Source: Nymphaea colorata
Lineage: Eukaryota > Streptophyta > Magnoliopsida > Nymphaeales > Nymphaeaceae
Length of the DNA stretch: 64,000 nucleotides
Assembly (NCBI RefSeq): GCF_008831285.2
Contig: NC_045138.2
Location: forward strand, 22,973,934-23,037,933
Direction of reading: 5' to 3'
The stretch's first letter is position 1, and each line of letters starts with the position of its first letter. Position numbers and translations under genes: made by a program. This document shows, piece after piece, positions 36,069-48,672 of this stretch. The notes below the pieces were generated by a model that did no database searches, was not told the DNA's origin, and saw nothing but the letters and a program-made list of their open reading frames with translations.

Positions 36069-38071
36069 GAAATTGGGGACACGCATGGATACTACTTCAA
36101 CGGCCTTCATCAACACAAGATACCACAAGCCTACAACTTTGGAATTTAGATCCATCTATGCCAATAATTGGCGCATGGCCATTCCTTGCCATTTTGATTT
36201 AGTTAATTAATCATGCTACTTTTTGTCGCACAATGAATTACCAATGTCTGTTTTCATCAAATTTTGAAGGAAAAAAATGGAAGTGGGGGATCACCTCCTA
36301 AAAAAGACTGTGTGGGATTCTTGACGAGAGAAGAAGATGGCATGCAAAATTGTTTCATTCAGCAGATAGCAATAACAAAGCAGAATTTCCACTATATTAA
36401 GGCCATGACTTGAGAGCGGAGATTGAAAGAATAAACTTGGATTTGGACAGGGAACACGGTCTATCTCATTACTAAGAACGACTGGAACCACAAGTCTAAA
36501 AAACGAAAACTTACTTACGAAGAAGACCTTTTCCGCAAAACTAGGTAACGTCCAAACATGTGGGCGTTCTTGATGATTATTTTTTAAATATAAAAATGGG
36601 ATGGCAAAAAGCGATTAAAAAAATAATACTTAAAATTTGAATTTGATTATTTACTCTTTCGGATTGCCCGTTCAGTCACTTTAGTTAGTTCAACTATTCA
36701 TGTAAAATGCAATATGCTAAGGTTTTATGAACCTAAGTCCTTCTATTAATCAATAAATAATTAATTACGTATGACCTTTGTTATTAAGAAGGTAGCTCTG
36801 GTTCTTGGAGCGGGAAAGGAATGAGGCTTTCGTTGCTATTTTGAGTGGTAGGATGAAATACGCTTCCTATTTATGATATTTATGATAGTAAATGAAGTAA
36901 ACCCCAACACGGACTCACATACATATACACAGTTCTCATTAATAAATTAGGACGGCAAAATTAGAAAACCACTTTGATTTTATGAGTGGTTTTCTTGATT
37001 GAATAAAGATTGAAGTTTCGCAATTTGTGGGGACAAAAAAAATTCACTTCTTTTTTAGATCTCCATACATGCATTGTGCCTCTCACAAGCCACAAACGAA
37101 ATGTCGTATTTTCATTTTTCTTATTTTTTGATGTTTTTCTTTGAGATGAAAATAAAACGAAGAATCAATTAACAAAAGGAAGCCTCTTGAAACTGCACTG
37201 TTAATTTGATTAGCTGGCAGCAGCTTCTCGTTCTCACCAAGGATGTTAGCATATCTAATTTAGATCCGATATCCAACCAGGCTGCTTGAAGCAAATCGGA
37301 TATGGAAAAAGAAAAAATTTTGAGATTCGATTAAGAAATCAAATTGGATTTGAAGGTAGGTTAAGAAATGAGATACAATAGGATTCAGGTTCACATTCAT
37401 ATTTGAGTAATATCTAGTTGGAATTGGTCTTGAATTGAAATCAAATTAACTTAGTTTAGATAAATATCTTTGTCTAATGTCCATATATTTAAAACACTGT
37501 ATTTTGGATTTGGTTATAAGGTCATACTCATATGTCAGATGTGAATCAAGTACCAAATATGGCATAAGTTTTTCTTCACTGGTATTTGAATCAGAATATC
37601 TGAACATCGAAAGGGGCATTCAACTCCGATCCAGAGACATCTCTACTTCTCGCCATACTCAGAAGTGGTAAATGACGACATTATTTCATTATTACATGAA
37701 AACCAATTTGCATTGACATGGAATCTTTGAGTATAAAATGAAAAGAATACGTATATGCTGATACCAAGCGGTAGACGTAGGTCAATATGTGTGCATCAAT
37801 TTTGACAAACACCACTGGTGGAAACGACTTTAGAGGTAGGTTGGTAGCATGAATATTTTATCAGTGTCTCATAAATTTGTCTCAAATATTGGAGGAAGTT
37901 TGTGGAACAATAATTTTAGTTGTCATTGCTATCAAATAACCCCTTGAAGACGAAGGTGAAAAAGAATGGAAATCAATCGGGTCTTCACATGGCATTGGCG
38001 TTGAATTTTTGTATTCAACACAATTCATTTTGTAACGGAATTTCTTGTCCATACATGTATATTAATTTGGT

Positions 38072-38106
<35 letters not shown>
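36069..38106. repeat. Module C, copy 3
   Basis: Direct copy of 28870-30960, including the MITE (about 37237-37651) and the empty hAT site at 37760-37767. It ends in a (CT)n(TA)n run at 38078-38112. No gene recognised. Confidence 0.8.
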
Positions 38107-38112
<6 letters not shown>

Positions 38113-38113
<1 letters not shown>

Positions 38114-39203
38114 AACAATTGTTAAAAAGAAAAATTATGCCTAACAGTTTTTACGTATAGAGCTAATATGCACAATTTTTAATATTTGTAAATATGGTTT
38201 TGAACTATGGGTATAGTCATAGTGAAGTGCTTAGTTAACGTGCAGTGGTTTAGGTATGAAGGATAGAAAACAGAAACGAGCAATACTTAAAACTCACCGT
38301 CCGATGGCTGCCAGGAAGGGATTCATGTGAAACGACATAAGGTTTAAAGCTGCCGATCAAACGATCTTCAAAGGCCTCCGTCTGATGCTAGATATCCGAC
38401 ATTGGGTTCCTTGGATTCGCGAACCCACCAAAGGGGTCGCCCATGCCGGAAATGTTCGTCGCATTCCACCGGCTCTCCTCTGTGGGATACTTGAAGAGAG
38501 AGAAGATGACATGTGCAATTGTTTCATTCAGCAGATAGATAGCAGCAACAGAATGAAGATCTCTGATAGCAGAATTTCTGCTATATTAGGTAGGAAGGTC
38601 ATGACTTGAGAGTGGAGATAGAAAGTATAAACTTGGATTAAGGCAGGCAGCACAGTCTATCTCTGTTTTCTGAATCTATGTCCAGGACTGACAGAGTCTG
38701 ACTTCTTGTTTTGCTCTTGAATTGTCCTTACGCTAATCATTCTTCTCTCATTTTTTGCTGTACATGAGTTTTCTTTTTTGGCAATAAAAGGGAGTCTTAC
38801 TCCCCACAATACCTACTGGAACTCAGCATTTAATAATGAATTGCTTAATCAAAGCTCCCTCTGTTCTTCCTCCTCCTTCGGATACAAGAAAATTTTCGAC
38901 TGTCTTCTCTTGAGAGCAGTAAATCATGGTACCCATCTTCCGTTTTCTTGATTTCCTCTCCCTTTTAGGGGGTTTATGTGTTTTTTGATATGGTTGATCG
39001 TCTTCTACATATGCTGCAGTTTTTCTTCTCATACTTCGTGCTGATGTTTAGATCTCTAAGACTACTGCTATACGGTCCGATCAATGGTTGAAAGCTCAAT
39101 CTGATGAAGATATGAAAAAATCTCTTGATCTTTTTTCTTGAGAAGATACCACAACATCGATATTTTACGAAGGCGCTTTAATATTTCTCAAATTCTTATG
39201 CTC
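38113..39203. other. Intergenic DNA with a small module C fragment
   Basis: 38480-38660 repeats part of module C (gaagagagaagatgacatg, cagaatttctgctatatta). The rest has no recognised gene. A 69-codon minus-strand frame (38823-39032) is unrecognised and probably fortuitous. Confidence 0.5.
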
Positions 39204-39206
39204 TTA
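39204..39206. repeat. TTA target duplication of PIF/Harbinger element (left)
   Basis: TTA before GGCCCCATTTGATAG; repeated at 41072-41074 after the other end. Confidence 0.8.
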
Positions 39207-41071
39207 GGCCCCATTTGATAGCCGAGGTACAATGAGAGGGGAGGGGAAAAACGGTACGGGCAGGTAAAATTTAACCCGCCCGACTAAAAATGCATCAAAC
39301 GGGGTGAAATTTACCCTGTTTAACGCAAAAGGGAGCGGGTGGAATTCCACCCACTCGAAAGTCCGAGCTCGCAGCTTGGACTTTCGAGCGGGTGAAATTT
39401 CACCCGCTCAAGTATGTTGTTTCGAAGGGCCATTTCACCCTGCTCAACTTCCCTCCGCACCTCCTCCTCCCTCCTGCCTTCTCACCGTCGCACCAGAGGC
39501 CTCACCGTCGTTGCTGCGCTGTCGCCTCTCCGCTCCGTGGTCGCCTGTACGCATTCCCCTTTTCTCTCTCTGATGCCTTCCCTTTCTCTCTTGCCCTAAG
39601 TTCTTCTTCTCTGGCTTCTCACCGGCAGGGAAGAGAGACGCAGAGACAGGGCAGCATCCGCCACTGCCACAGTTGCCGCTCCTTCCCCTCTACTCCTCTG
39701 TTACTGCCCCGTGAGTCTCTGAATATCTCTCTCGCTTCTGCAAGTTATGCCCTTCCCCTTTGTTTATGCCCTTGCTTCTGCAAGTTATCATTTTTCCTGC
39801 ACTTGAGACTGTTGTGTTTCTTTTTCAAGTTTAACTGCGGATTGAAGGTGCCAAGCTTGATCTGAACTTGTCTTGATATGGTGTAGACTCCAAAATTAGG
39901 CAGAGGTCATCCGAGATTGGGCGTTTGATTTGCTGCCCTGTCTCTGCTTTCCTATTTGCAGGCTTGATGTTTTTTCTGCGTAAACATGCACACTTGATGA
40001 GAAAAACTTGATTTGCTGCCCTTTTTCATTTGTCTTATGCATGGTTTGAATCACCCGAGAAGATGCTTTTGCGTGGCCTTCGTTTATGCCCCTGTCTATT
40101 TCATATGCAACTTTTCTATTAGAAAGCATATGTATTTTTGGTCTCCTTAAATTCACATTGTCTGGTTTGAATTTCATTTTCTTGATCCAAACTAATGAGG
40201 GAAAAGAAAGTACACAAACTAGAAGACTTTCTGTTAGTGGGTATTGGAAGACCTTCAGCCTGCATCAACCCAACCAGTTGGTAGACCCTTCTGTCCATCA
40301 TTGCCATGGAGGATTGATTCTCCTAGTAGTAGCTTAGACAAACTGTTTGATTTTTCATCCCACTTTTTACATCCTCTTCATCAAAACAATTCGCACTGCT
40401 TGGACTGGTTGTTGAACCAGCAGCGGCGGTGCTGATAGCAACAGCATGTTGCTATCATGCATTAATTTGCAGCTATGGGTTACACCAACTACTGGTTATG
40501 CCACTTCATCCATTAAGCAGGTGTTTGCTAATCTTGCCAAACCTAAATCAAGCCCCAACATGCAAATATGAAGCAAGATGGATAGAAGACAAGAAGTTTG
40601 AAGAACGGAAGTGCAGCTACAAATGTTGGATAACTTCTTTTGTGATTGCATGTTTTCTTTTTTGGATACGTATTCATTAAACTTCTGTTTTTCTGGATAG
40701 TAGGGAATACACTCTTTTGTGGATTTGTACTCATTAAACTTATGTAGACATGTATTTTTGTGGGTATAACTTTGTTATTGTTATAAATTTTATTTCGACA
40801 ACTATATTGCACTGTTGGATGTCATGGTTTTAACTGTTTTTTTTTAAACATAAATCTGTTGTCGGTAACTTGTGCATCTTGTTGTTTTCTGGATGGTAAA
40901 GAATACACCCTCAACATTTTGTTCTTGTTGTTTTCTGGTTGGTAGGGAATACACACTAAACATTTTGTTGTTTTGGAAAATCATCTGCCAATTTCATCCT
41001 GTAATTTTTTCCAAAAAAATTTACCATGATAAATTTACCGCGTTAATTTCACCCGCCCATCAAACGGGCCC
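39207..41071. mobile_element. Non-autonomous PIF/Harbinger-like element, 1865 bp, with exon-like cargo
   Basis: It starts GGCCCCATTTGATAG and ends CATCAAACGGGCCC, a near-perfect inverted repeat, flanked by TTA on both sides, as expected for PIF/Harbinger. Subterminal regions carry inverted cgggtgaaatt motifs at both ends. The interior has a CT-rich leader-like stretch (39440-39720), a possible donor ccccgtgagtctc near 39709, and coding-like blocks near 40244-40435 and 40470-40520 bounded by tttgcag and gcaggtg splice-like sites. No transposase or known domain was identified. It may be a deleted autonomous element or one carrying host exons. Confidence 0.75.
39333..39409. repeat. Nested palindrome in the PIF-like element's left end
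   Basis: Two short palindromes (gagcgggtggaattccacccactc and gagcgggtgaaatttcacccgctc) lie 20-odd bases apart. They are themselves arms of a larger inverted repeat: cactcgaaagtcc on one side and ggactttcgagcg on the other, around gagctcgcagctt. Confidence 0.85.
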
Positions 41072-42811
41072 TTAATGAATATTGGCTACAACATTATGAG
41101 ATGCATAAGGACGTTTTTGATGCCCTTGAAGGGAAAGAATGGATTACAACATGTAAATGTATCTATAACTGTATAGCACTGAAAAGAACCAAAAACTTCA
41201 TAGATGCGCTCTTTCACATAAAAATCAGGTAATTGTTATTTATGAGATTATGATTCAACTATGTTTTTCCAAGGTCTTCATTACTAAGCCTTCCACTTTC
41301 CAACTTCGACTGAATAACTCCGCAGCCTGATGATACAATTAAGGTTGGACATCAGGTCGGGCCGGGTCAACCCAAAGCTCTACAATGTTGGTTTCGGGCT
41401 GGTCCCAAGTCCTTGTCAGCAGCCCAAGCCCGTCCTGCTTAGTTATCAGGTTGGACTCGGCCGTCCACTTTATCCTCATTGAGTACCTGGTTTGATGTTC
41501 ACTCATATTTGACACTGTTAATATCACACATTTTAATATTATAGAAATCCTTAGTGACATACCAAAACTTTCTAAAGATGTCATAAGTGAAACCTGAACA
41601 GTTTTTAAGGGTGTCATTAGTGCCATATAAAGAGTTTGTAAGGGAATCATTGACGATGCACTAAAAATGTTGGGTCATTGAATCCCGTCTTGTCAAAGGG
41701 ATGATTTTGGAACTATCAATCTAAAGAGGAAGCGTTCCAAACAACAAAAAAGTAAAAATTAAGTAGCAACGGTTGGACTTCTCATGACAAAACAATTCAT
41801 ATTTATGTAGTGCACATATAATGTGTTCAATTATTTAATGTTGCGAACTCTGTCGACCAAAGTCAAGTGATGGTTAGGGAGAGGTGTGACTAGCGACCTC
41901 TTTAGGGAAAAAAAAAATGAGTCGTTCTATACAAAGTTTAAAACTCTTTAAGAAAGTAATCAATTTCCTTCAGTAATTAAGGTTATCTAGCGCAAAGATA
42001 GGTGGGTCTCTGTAGGGCATGTGCCCCATGAAGCTATTTTGAAACCTTAAATTTATAGTTGAATTTAGGCAGATCTGAGTTCAGTTATATGGAGCAGCCT
42101 CATGAAACTCGGATCACTGCCCCTTAAACCTAGGTAGACTTGGTTGTTAACAATATATTTAGTGTACCATAAAAAAAAAACCATCTTCCATAATATATTG
42201 ATGAAATGTCAGTCGACCTAATTGACACCCCTTAAGAAGTAGTATTATATATATATATATATATATGAACATATATATGAACATATATAAAAATATTTCC
42301 AGACATCATATACAGGTTGGTGGCCGATTAGTAAATTATATTAATTCTAAGTACAAGGTAATGCTTGTCCCAAATTGTAAATTTATGCGTAACGTCAAAG
42401 GGAAGGGTTTTATTCCATCCAGCCCAAGTTGGGGAAAACTTAGCTTAGCCAACCATTAATTTAGTGCATTTTCCTGCTAGTTTAATTGACATGTTGCAAA
42501 ATAAACAAGAAGATGCTGCCCTTCTGTGCAACATATATCGCATATGGAAGTGACGGTTCTCGTCAACAAAGTCATTTTCAAGTTTTTTTTCTTTACGAAA
42601 CCTTATTACTTGAGTTCAAATTGATTGTGGTAGGCAAATTTTCAGCGTGAAAAGATGTGGAATCTATTTTTTATGGGCAGTGTTCTCCTTGCTGCTTGGA
42701 AATTTAAAACAACAACTCAAAAAGTATAAGTTCAACACATCATGTATAATATGCTTGCCTGGTTGGTTAGTCTTCGTATGAAAAACCTTCCGGCGGCCTC
42801 CCTTTCCCACT

Positions 42812-42864
<53 letters not shown>

Positions 42865-43079
42865 AGAGAGAAAGAGAGAGAGAGAGAGAGATTTCAAGAC
42901 AGGGATGACCTAGTTAGTGACCTTATTTAATTAATAAATCTGGCGTATCATAAGTGATTTGCCTTTTATATTGTTCTGTATGAGTTAAGATAAAAGAAAA
43001 TACTTGAATGTGGTGTACATCTCTAAAGATAAATAAAAAATGTTATATTTGGTAAACCAAGACCAAAATTGGTCCTTCT
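41072..43079. other. Intergenic DNA
   Basis: No gene. It contains a GC-rich hAT-like terminus fragment (aaggttggacatcaggtcgggccggg, about 41340-41365), a degenerate 33-bp tandem repeat (about 41518-41650), and AT microsatellites at 42247-42267 and about 42815-42861. Confidence 0.5.
41518..41650. repeat. Degenerate 33-bp tandem repeat, four units
   Basis: Read on minus, four successive 33-base units give similar 11-residue strings (ALMTPLKTVQV, SLMTSLESFGM and relatives). The repeat explains the open frame here; it is not taken as a gene. Confidence 0.6.
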
Positions 43080-43109
43080 CTTGGTTTCAATACAATAATG
43101 TAAATGAAT

Positions 43110-43930
43110 GAGCTGATGAAGTCAAGGCATTGCTTTCTAATACAACTTGTGAAACCTCTTTTTTATCACAATAACATAAAATTCAATTTAAAAAATCATG
43201 TCGATGGTTGGGTTTCATTTCCAATGGAAGCTTGTACGGAGATAGGTCCTGACCTTTATGACTGGTTCAAGCATTCTGGTTTTTAGTTGGTTTATAAAGT
43301 TTTGGATTTAAATTGGCACATTTCGTTGGTTCATAAGATTTTACAATCTACATATAAGGCCAAATTTGCTTTCAATAAAATTATCTTATGCATTCTTTGG
43401 GTAGTTTTTCTATTGTTGAACATTATGCATGTGTCTACATGAAAATTTGGAATATGGATTTAATCATGTGGATGAATAAGTCAATTCATGCATTATGCCA
43501 CCAAAGTGACCTCTATTTTGTGGATTTACTTGTTTGGAATATTAGATGAGCTATTGTTAACTCATTTTGTTTTGGAGCTATAAGAGGTAGATGTAAAGGT
43601 AACATTTCTCATTGGTAATATTGATGAAAAGATAATGAGGTGCAACCAGAAATCTTTTACAGGAAATTGTTTACAAACTAAAGAAATTCCATCTATAGTC
43701 AAAATGAAGCTTTCCATCTATCATAAGTTTCATCAAATCATGATCTCATTTAATTTTGAGATGAATTTGGTTAATGAATGTGTGCACTGTAAGTTTTATA
43801 AGCATAAACATATTTTTCTAATTTTGTATGTCGATGACATTTTACTTACTGATATAATATATGCTTATTGCAAGAAACCAAGAGATTTCTCATAGCAGAA
43901 CTTGAAAATTTTCACCCACAAGTACACATA
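43110..43930 (+). pseudogene. Decayed Ty1/Copia reverse transcriptase
   Basis: A plus-strand block near 43116-43155 reads DEVKALLSNTTCE (usual Copia DEM..L..N.TWE). In the frame open from 43635-43895 are VKMKLSIYHKFHQIMISFNF, then MNLVNECVHCKFYKHKHIF, then LYVDDILL. The catalytic YVDD is intact at 43827-43838. The order matches Copia reverse transcriptase, but the middle is scrambled by stops and deletions (43160-43600), and RNase H and LTRs were not found. It is a dead copy, in the opposite orientation to the Copia relic at 1.3-2.3 kb and from a different lineage by motif spelling. Confidence 0.8.
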
Positions 43931-45194
43931 TATTAAAGTTTTTCTGCTGAATATAGTTTTTGGTTTAGTTCCATTATATACGTGCTTATGTCTTCTGGTC
44001 TTCATATGATACTAAGGCAGAACATGTTGAGAATAGACATGACTTGATCCATTGCATGTTAGTGTCATGTCACAAATTCATGTGTGTTCCATACAATTGG
44101 TCAGGCTTATATATGTGATTAATAGGACTAGGTTTAGTCCAATGTTAATGTGATTATAGAGGATATTGATTAAAATAACACTTTGGAAGATAGCGGATTC
44201 AAGCTTATAAATTCATCATGCAATGTAGAATCATATTAATAACACACTTAGCCTATATATGAGATTATTGGAATCTATTTGTAGGACTGCAAATTATTGA
44301 CATAATACAAATGTGTCCCTATTGAATCATCAAAAGAATATAAAATATATTGTGTGCGAAAGCTTACCTAGCGTTATTTTATTCTTAAAATAGCCTTCCA
44401 TAACCTTTACGTTAGAAATAACATTATCTTTGAGAAACTTATTGATAGCATATGTCTATCGTGACTATTATCATACATTTACAACGACTTTTTAGATCAG
44501 CCATCATAAGATCCAAAATCTATATCCGATATTCACACATCAAATTATCCATGTCATAAAGAAGGGAATCATACCAAATGCGATTGATCAAAACTGTGAA
44601 TTTATTCTTTAGACCATAAGGCATAAACAAATAATAATACATGCAAGCCCACAAATAGATTCCAACAGCTAGCATTTCCTTTATTAAATCGGTCATGTCA
44701 GGGACATTGCACATCAATTAAAGCAACCTCTTAAACAAACATTGATGGAATTAATTTGTGGATAATCATCTTGCTGCTATAGTGTTTGATCACTATATAT
44801 ATATAGTGATCAAACACTACAGCAACAAGATGATTATCTTACTTTTACAATTATGTTGAAGCAAGTCAGAATCCGATGGTACGCCTTTCTTTTGTTTCTT
44901 GTATTGAAAAGAGCCTCACGAAACCCATTTATTTAATCTTTTGAGAAGGGCCGCTAGTTTCTTTGGAACTTAATTTCAGTCAAGGACCCGTTCATAAAAA
45001 TTTTTGTTGTGCTAAATAAAATGAACAAGCAAAACATATTGTTAACTAAAACGAACATATATAGAACGCTCGATACCAATAGTTCCAAAGTATATATCAT
45101 CTTCTAATATTAAAATAACAAAGACTGCACTTAGAATAGAAATTTAGCTAAAACCCACTGTCAGTTTTACAACTTATACCTGTAGAACAGGTCT
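43931..45194. other. Intergenic DNA
   Basis: No gene recognised; AT-rich, possibly containing unreadable 3' remains of the Copia relic. It includes the hairpin at 44761-44838. Confidence 0.5.
44761..44838. repeat. 78-bp near-perfect hairpin
   Basis: Arms of about 36 bases (gataatcatcttgctgctat... and ...agcaacaagatgattatc) pair with only two mismatches around a tatatata loop. Outside the arms the flanks do not pair. It could be a tiny MITE remnant or a small-RNA foldback; nothing decides between these. Confidence 0.85.
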
Positions 45195-45202
45195 CTTCTA
45201 AG

Positions 45203-45545
45203 TAGGGATGTCAATATATCCAATTTGAATAGGATATTTGATCGTTCTGCTTCGAAAAAATAGGATATGAAAAAAAATTTAATCTCCGATTAAGAATCGG
45301 ATCGAATTCAAATATACATGAATATCTGATCGGATTCAGATACGATTTCGACAAACATCATGTAGATAATGCTAGTAAATTTTGAAAATTGGCAAAATCT
45401 GGTTTAAAATTCAGATTCAGATATAAATATAAAGATGAGATTCGGATATGACATTTCTTTATTCGAATCCGAATATGTTAAGATCCAAAAAGGTGGATAT
45501 AATTAAGGATATATTCGATCCGAATATGATCCGTTGACATCCCTA
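45203..45545. mobile_element. hAT MITE, 343 bp, TAGGGATGTCAA termini
   Basis: It starts TAGGGATGTCAAT and ends TTGACATCCCTA, flanked by CTTCTAAG (45195-45202) and GTTCTAAG (45546-45553), a seven-of-eight target duplication. The body is AT-rich with many gaatc/gatatt motifs on both strands. Family resemblance to the MITE embedded in module C. Confidence 0.85.
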
Positions 45546-45553
45546 GTTCTAAG

Positions 45554-47632
45554 TAATGTCCGCCCTTGGCAGGGGCAAAGCCAAAAAAATTTCGCTAAGG
45601 AGCATTGTGTGTAAAATTTTGAATTTTCAAGGAGCACTACCATGTAAATAAAAAAATGTTTTGAAAAATATTAACATAAAAATATAATTTTTTTTTTGGC
45701 TTTGATGCAAAACTTTTTTTTCATAGGATACTAAATATATAGTTAATCAATTTTAGTTGGCCTTGGGTCAATAGCAGGGTATCGTAGGCTGCTTTATATA
45801 ACTGCACCCAACTCCCAAGTCCACTGAAATCCAACATATAAATTCAAAGTTTCAAATTAACTTGGTAGGGCATACGCCCCCACAGAGCCCCCCACCTAAT
45901 TTGGCCCCTAACTTTATGTGAGCAATTACCTACAAGTAGTAACATACACTTTCCTCTACCCCTCTCCACTTCTTTCTTTAACCTGCAAATGCAGTGGGCT
46001 GCTGCAACTTTTCTCAGTTTCGTGTTTGATTCCTCCTGATCCAATCGGTTCCCCAGCGCCGATCACGTTACCCCACCACGGACTGACTGGACTTGTAAAA
46101 AGGGAGAGAGAAGCCAGCTCAGGGCGAGCAGAAAATCTGACCGTTTGAAGCCTGCCGTCCTGCTGTCCCCCACCTCCTCGCCCTCTTCTGTCCCGCCTCC
46201 ACCGTGGGCTCCACGTCCGATCGCTACAGCGCAAGACTCTGCCAAGGAGCGAGAAGACAACAGATCAGATCTTTGTGGCTCGGCCCGATCTCCACGTGAC
46301 TGGCTGTCTCAAAATAATACGGCGACCCACTTGACGCTATGACTAGGAACGTAAGTGGGTCGCTTTGGTTGGCCGTCCAGGACGTCCTGTCTCGGTTTTA
46401 TTGACTCATTAGTTTTAAAATGAAATTATGTCAGTTATAATTGGAATTCTAATTTGTGTTCAGATCTGATGAAAATCTTGGCATCTTGCTCGATTATACA
46501 TGAAAGTCAGATGATTTTTCCGCTCGATTCTAATTTGGTTTCAAAATTTCAAGTCTAAGTTTTGGTTTAATCAAGCATGAGTCTACGTCAAAAATTTCAA
46601 TTAAATCGCTTACCTAGAAGGAAAGGGAGAGAACTTGCCAGCTGCCAATGTCCTACTAGTCTCTAAACTATTCAATCAAAATAATAATAATCTGGCCGAG
46701 CCAGTTTGCTTTGCTAATTGAGCATATTGCCTATTGTTTATGGAGTCATACCTATGTTTTATTTATTTTTTAAATTTTAAAAATAATATAATATAGATCA
46801 AACTACTATTACAGGAAGTAAGCAAATTCTTAGCTGAAACCAATACAGTTTGTATTGACCAATGCACTTGGTTGTAGCTTTTGAAAAGTGGATACGCTCA
46901 TTGTTCTTTCTCATCTTCTGCAACAACTGGCACGCACCATTTCTTTCCTACTACATGAGCTGATCTACTTTCCTGAGAAGAAAGAGCTTGTCGTTGACAA
47001 AGACCAGCCACTCCTTAGATGATTTCACTTGTCCGCTCTCATAAAATGTTTAGACCATGTAAATTCATCCAAAAGATCGTAAAAGATGAAGCTCTGCTGC
47101 TCAATTCTCTGCTTTAATCTTACCCTTGCCACCAAACAGTCTCCGGTGATGTGAAGAGAAGAAAAGTAAGAGGAGTGACCGGACAAGATGCTTGATACCA
47201 CGAACATTTCAATGTTCTTGCATCAAATCAAACATAGCTGTTCCACCCAATTTGGCACCACCAGAGAGAAAGAGAGAGAGCATATCTGCTTTTCTGAAGC
47301 CCACATGCTGTTGTTTTAATGAGGAAGAATGTTGGAAATGAATTCAATCCTTGAACCTCAATTTCACAAAGGCATTCAACAGGAAAAAGTAAAGAAAAAT
47401 CAAAGATCATTTGTTCCAAAAAATTACAGATGTCGACTGTTCACTACGGCGGAAAATCGCGGATACGGGCGGTGGATGACAGAGTTGCGTAGACCTCGTC
47501 CATGGATGCGTTTCCTTGAAAAATCAGGCAGTGAGGAGAGCAGATCGATTTCACCGGGCTTCATACTTGGTTCTTAGGAAGCACAATTGGTCATCCTGCA
47601 AGAGTCGTCGTCAATGGAGAGATGATGATTGA
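45554..47632. other. Intergenic DNA downstream of the DUF868 gene
   Basis: 45573-45780 resembles a hAT MITE body (caggggcaaagccaaaaaaatttc) without a clear far end. 46020-46340 is GC-rich with a CACGTG box near 46293 and could be a leader or promoter of an unseen transcript, but no gene was recognised. A 60-codon minus-strand frame at 47025-47207 is unrecognised. Confidence 0.45.
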
Positions 47633-48640
47633 TCACTTCTTGTCGCTCCTCCAAGCATAGAGCAGGAGGGAGAAGCCGGAGTTTGGGCTGCCCCAACTCT
47701 GGTTGCTCGACTCACTGAAGCTCCCAGCCCACTGCAACACCGAGCTCGCCGACTCCGTGGACCTCGAGGACACGCTCTTTCTCAGCAGCTTCTTCTCCGG
47801 CCCCTTCACCACCAACTCCGGCCACACCCCTCCCAGTGCCACCCCGCCGCCGCTGCCGCCCCCGGCCTGAAAGATAAAGACGGCGTGACCACCACCGTTG
47901 AAGAGCCAATTGTAGACGTCCCAGAATATCTCCACCGTCGACCCGTCGACGACCACCCTCTGGTTCCCCCGAAACTTCCACGCCAGCTTCTTCACCGCCA
48001 ACACCGATTTCCCGTCCACCCGCACCACCAGCTTCGCCTCTTTCCCCTCCCCGCCGCTGCATTCTATGCCGATCTCGTGCTCGCGGCCTGTCCCGCCGAA
48101 TCGGGCGGTGGTGGCGTAATTCCGCCGGCCGAACACGTGTTCCCGCCGGGAGACGAGAGCGGAAGGGGAGGGGTCGGGAAGGTCCGCCACCTCGGCGTGG
48201 CGGAGCGCCTCATCGGGCATGTCGCCGAGCAGGAGCGCGGCCCTTCCGGCGGTGACGACACAGAGGTAGAAGTTGCGGGTGGGCTCGGGACCGTGGTCGA
48301 ATCGGGCTCGCGCGAAGCTCCAGAAGAGGTTGGCATGGGCGAGAGGCTTGGACCCGCGCTTGGGGCGGAAGAGCCGGAGAGGAGAAGGAGGGGAAATGTC
48401 GATGGTGAAGGCGGAGCCGTCGAGGTGGACCGTAAGAGAATGGCCGAGCAGGGTCTTGGACCAGGTGAGAGTGAGAAGGGAAGGGTGGTTCTGCTGCCCC
48501 CCGCCGCTGCTGCCATCCTGCTGCTGGAGGTGGTAGATACAGGTGATGAGGTTCTGCGACTTGTTCATATTCTTGCTGTTAGACGTGGTGGGCTCGGCGT
48601 CTGGTGCGCTGAAGCACGTCGGGGAGAAGGGTCCGATCAT
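47633..48640 (-). CDS. DUF868 family protein
   Basis: Single-exon gene of 335 residues, the usual length and structure for plant DUF868 (PF05910) proteins. After a Ser-rich start, residues 28-38 (SQNLITCIYHL) and 56-72 (LTLTWSKTLLGHSL) match the domain's opening strands. Then come LFRPKRGSKPLAHANLFWSF, FYLCVVTAGRAALLLGDM, the VSRREHVFGRRNYATTARF segment and the diagnostic VEIFWDVYNWLF, followed by a Gly-rich linker and a Ser-rich tail. No signal peptide, membrane span or catalytic motif is visible, and the family has no established biochemical role. I chose ATG 48640 as the first in-frame Met before the domain. A 15-base upstream ORF lies 33 bases before it. A GC-rich antisense frame over this gene is a shadow. 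Confidence 0.9.
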   Translation of the reverse strand: MIGPFSPTCFSAPDAEPTTSNSKNMNKSQNLITCIYHLQQQDGSSGGGQQNHPSLLTLTWSKTLLGHSLTVHLDGSAFTIDISPPSPLRLFRPKRGSKPLAHANLFWSFARARFDHGPEPTRNFYLCVVTAGRAALLLGDMPDEALRHAEVADLPDPSPSALVSRREHVFGRRNYATTARFGGTGREHEIGIECSGGEGKEAKLVVRVDGKSVLAVKKLAWKFRGNQRVVVDGSTVEIFWDVYNWLFNGGGHAVFIFQAGGGSGGGVALGGVWPELVVKGPEKKLLRKSVSSRSTESASSVLQWAGSFSESSNQSWGSPNSGFSLLLYAWRSDKK

Positions 48641-48672
48641 TTCTTCTACCTCTGCACTTCCTCCTCCTTCAG

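Noticed and set aside
41339-41650. 103-codon minus-strand frame
   Set aside because: Explained by a degenerate 33-bp tandem repeat and part of a GC-rich transposon end.
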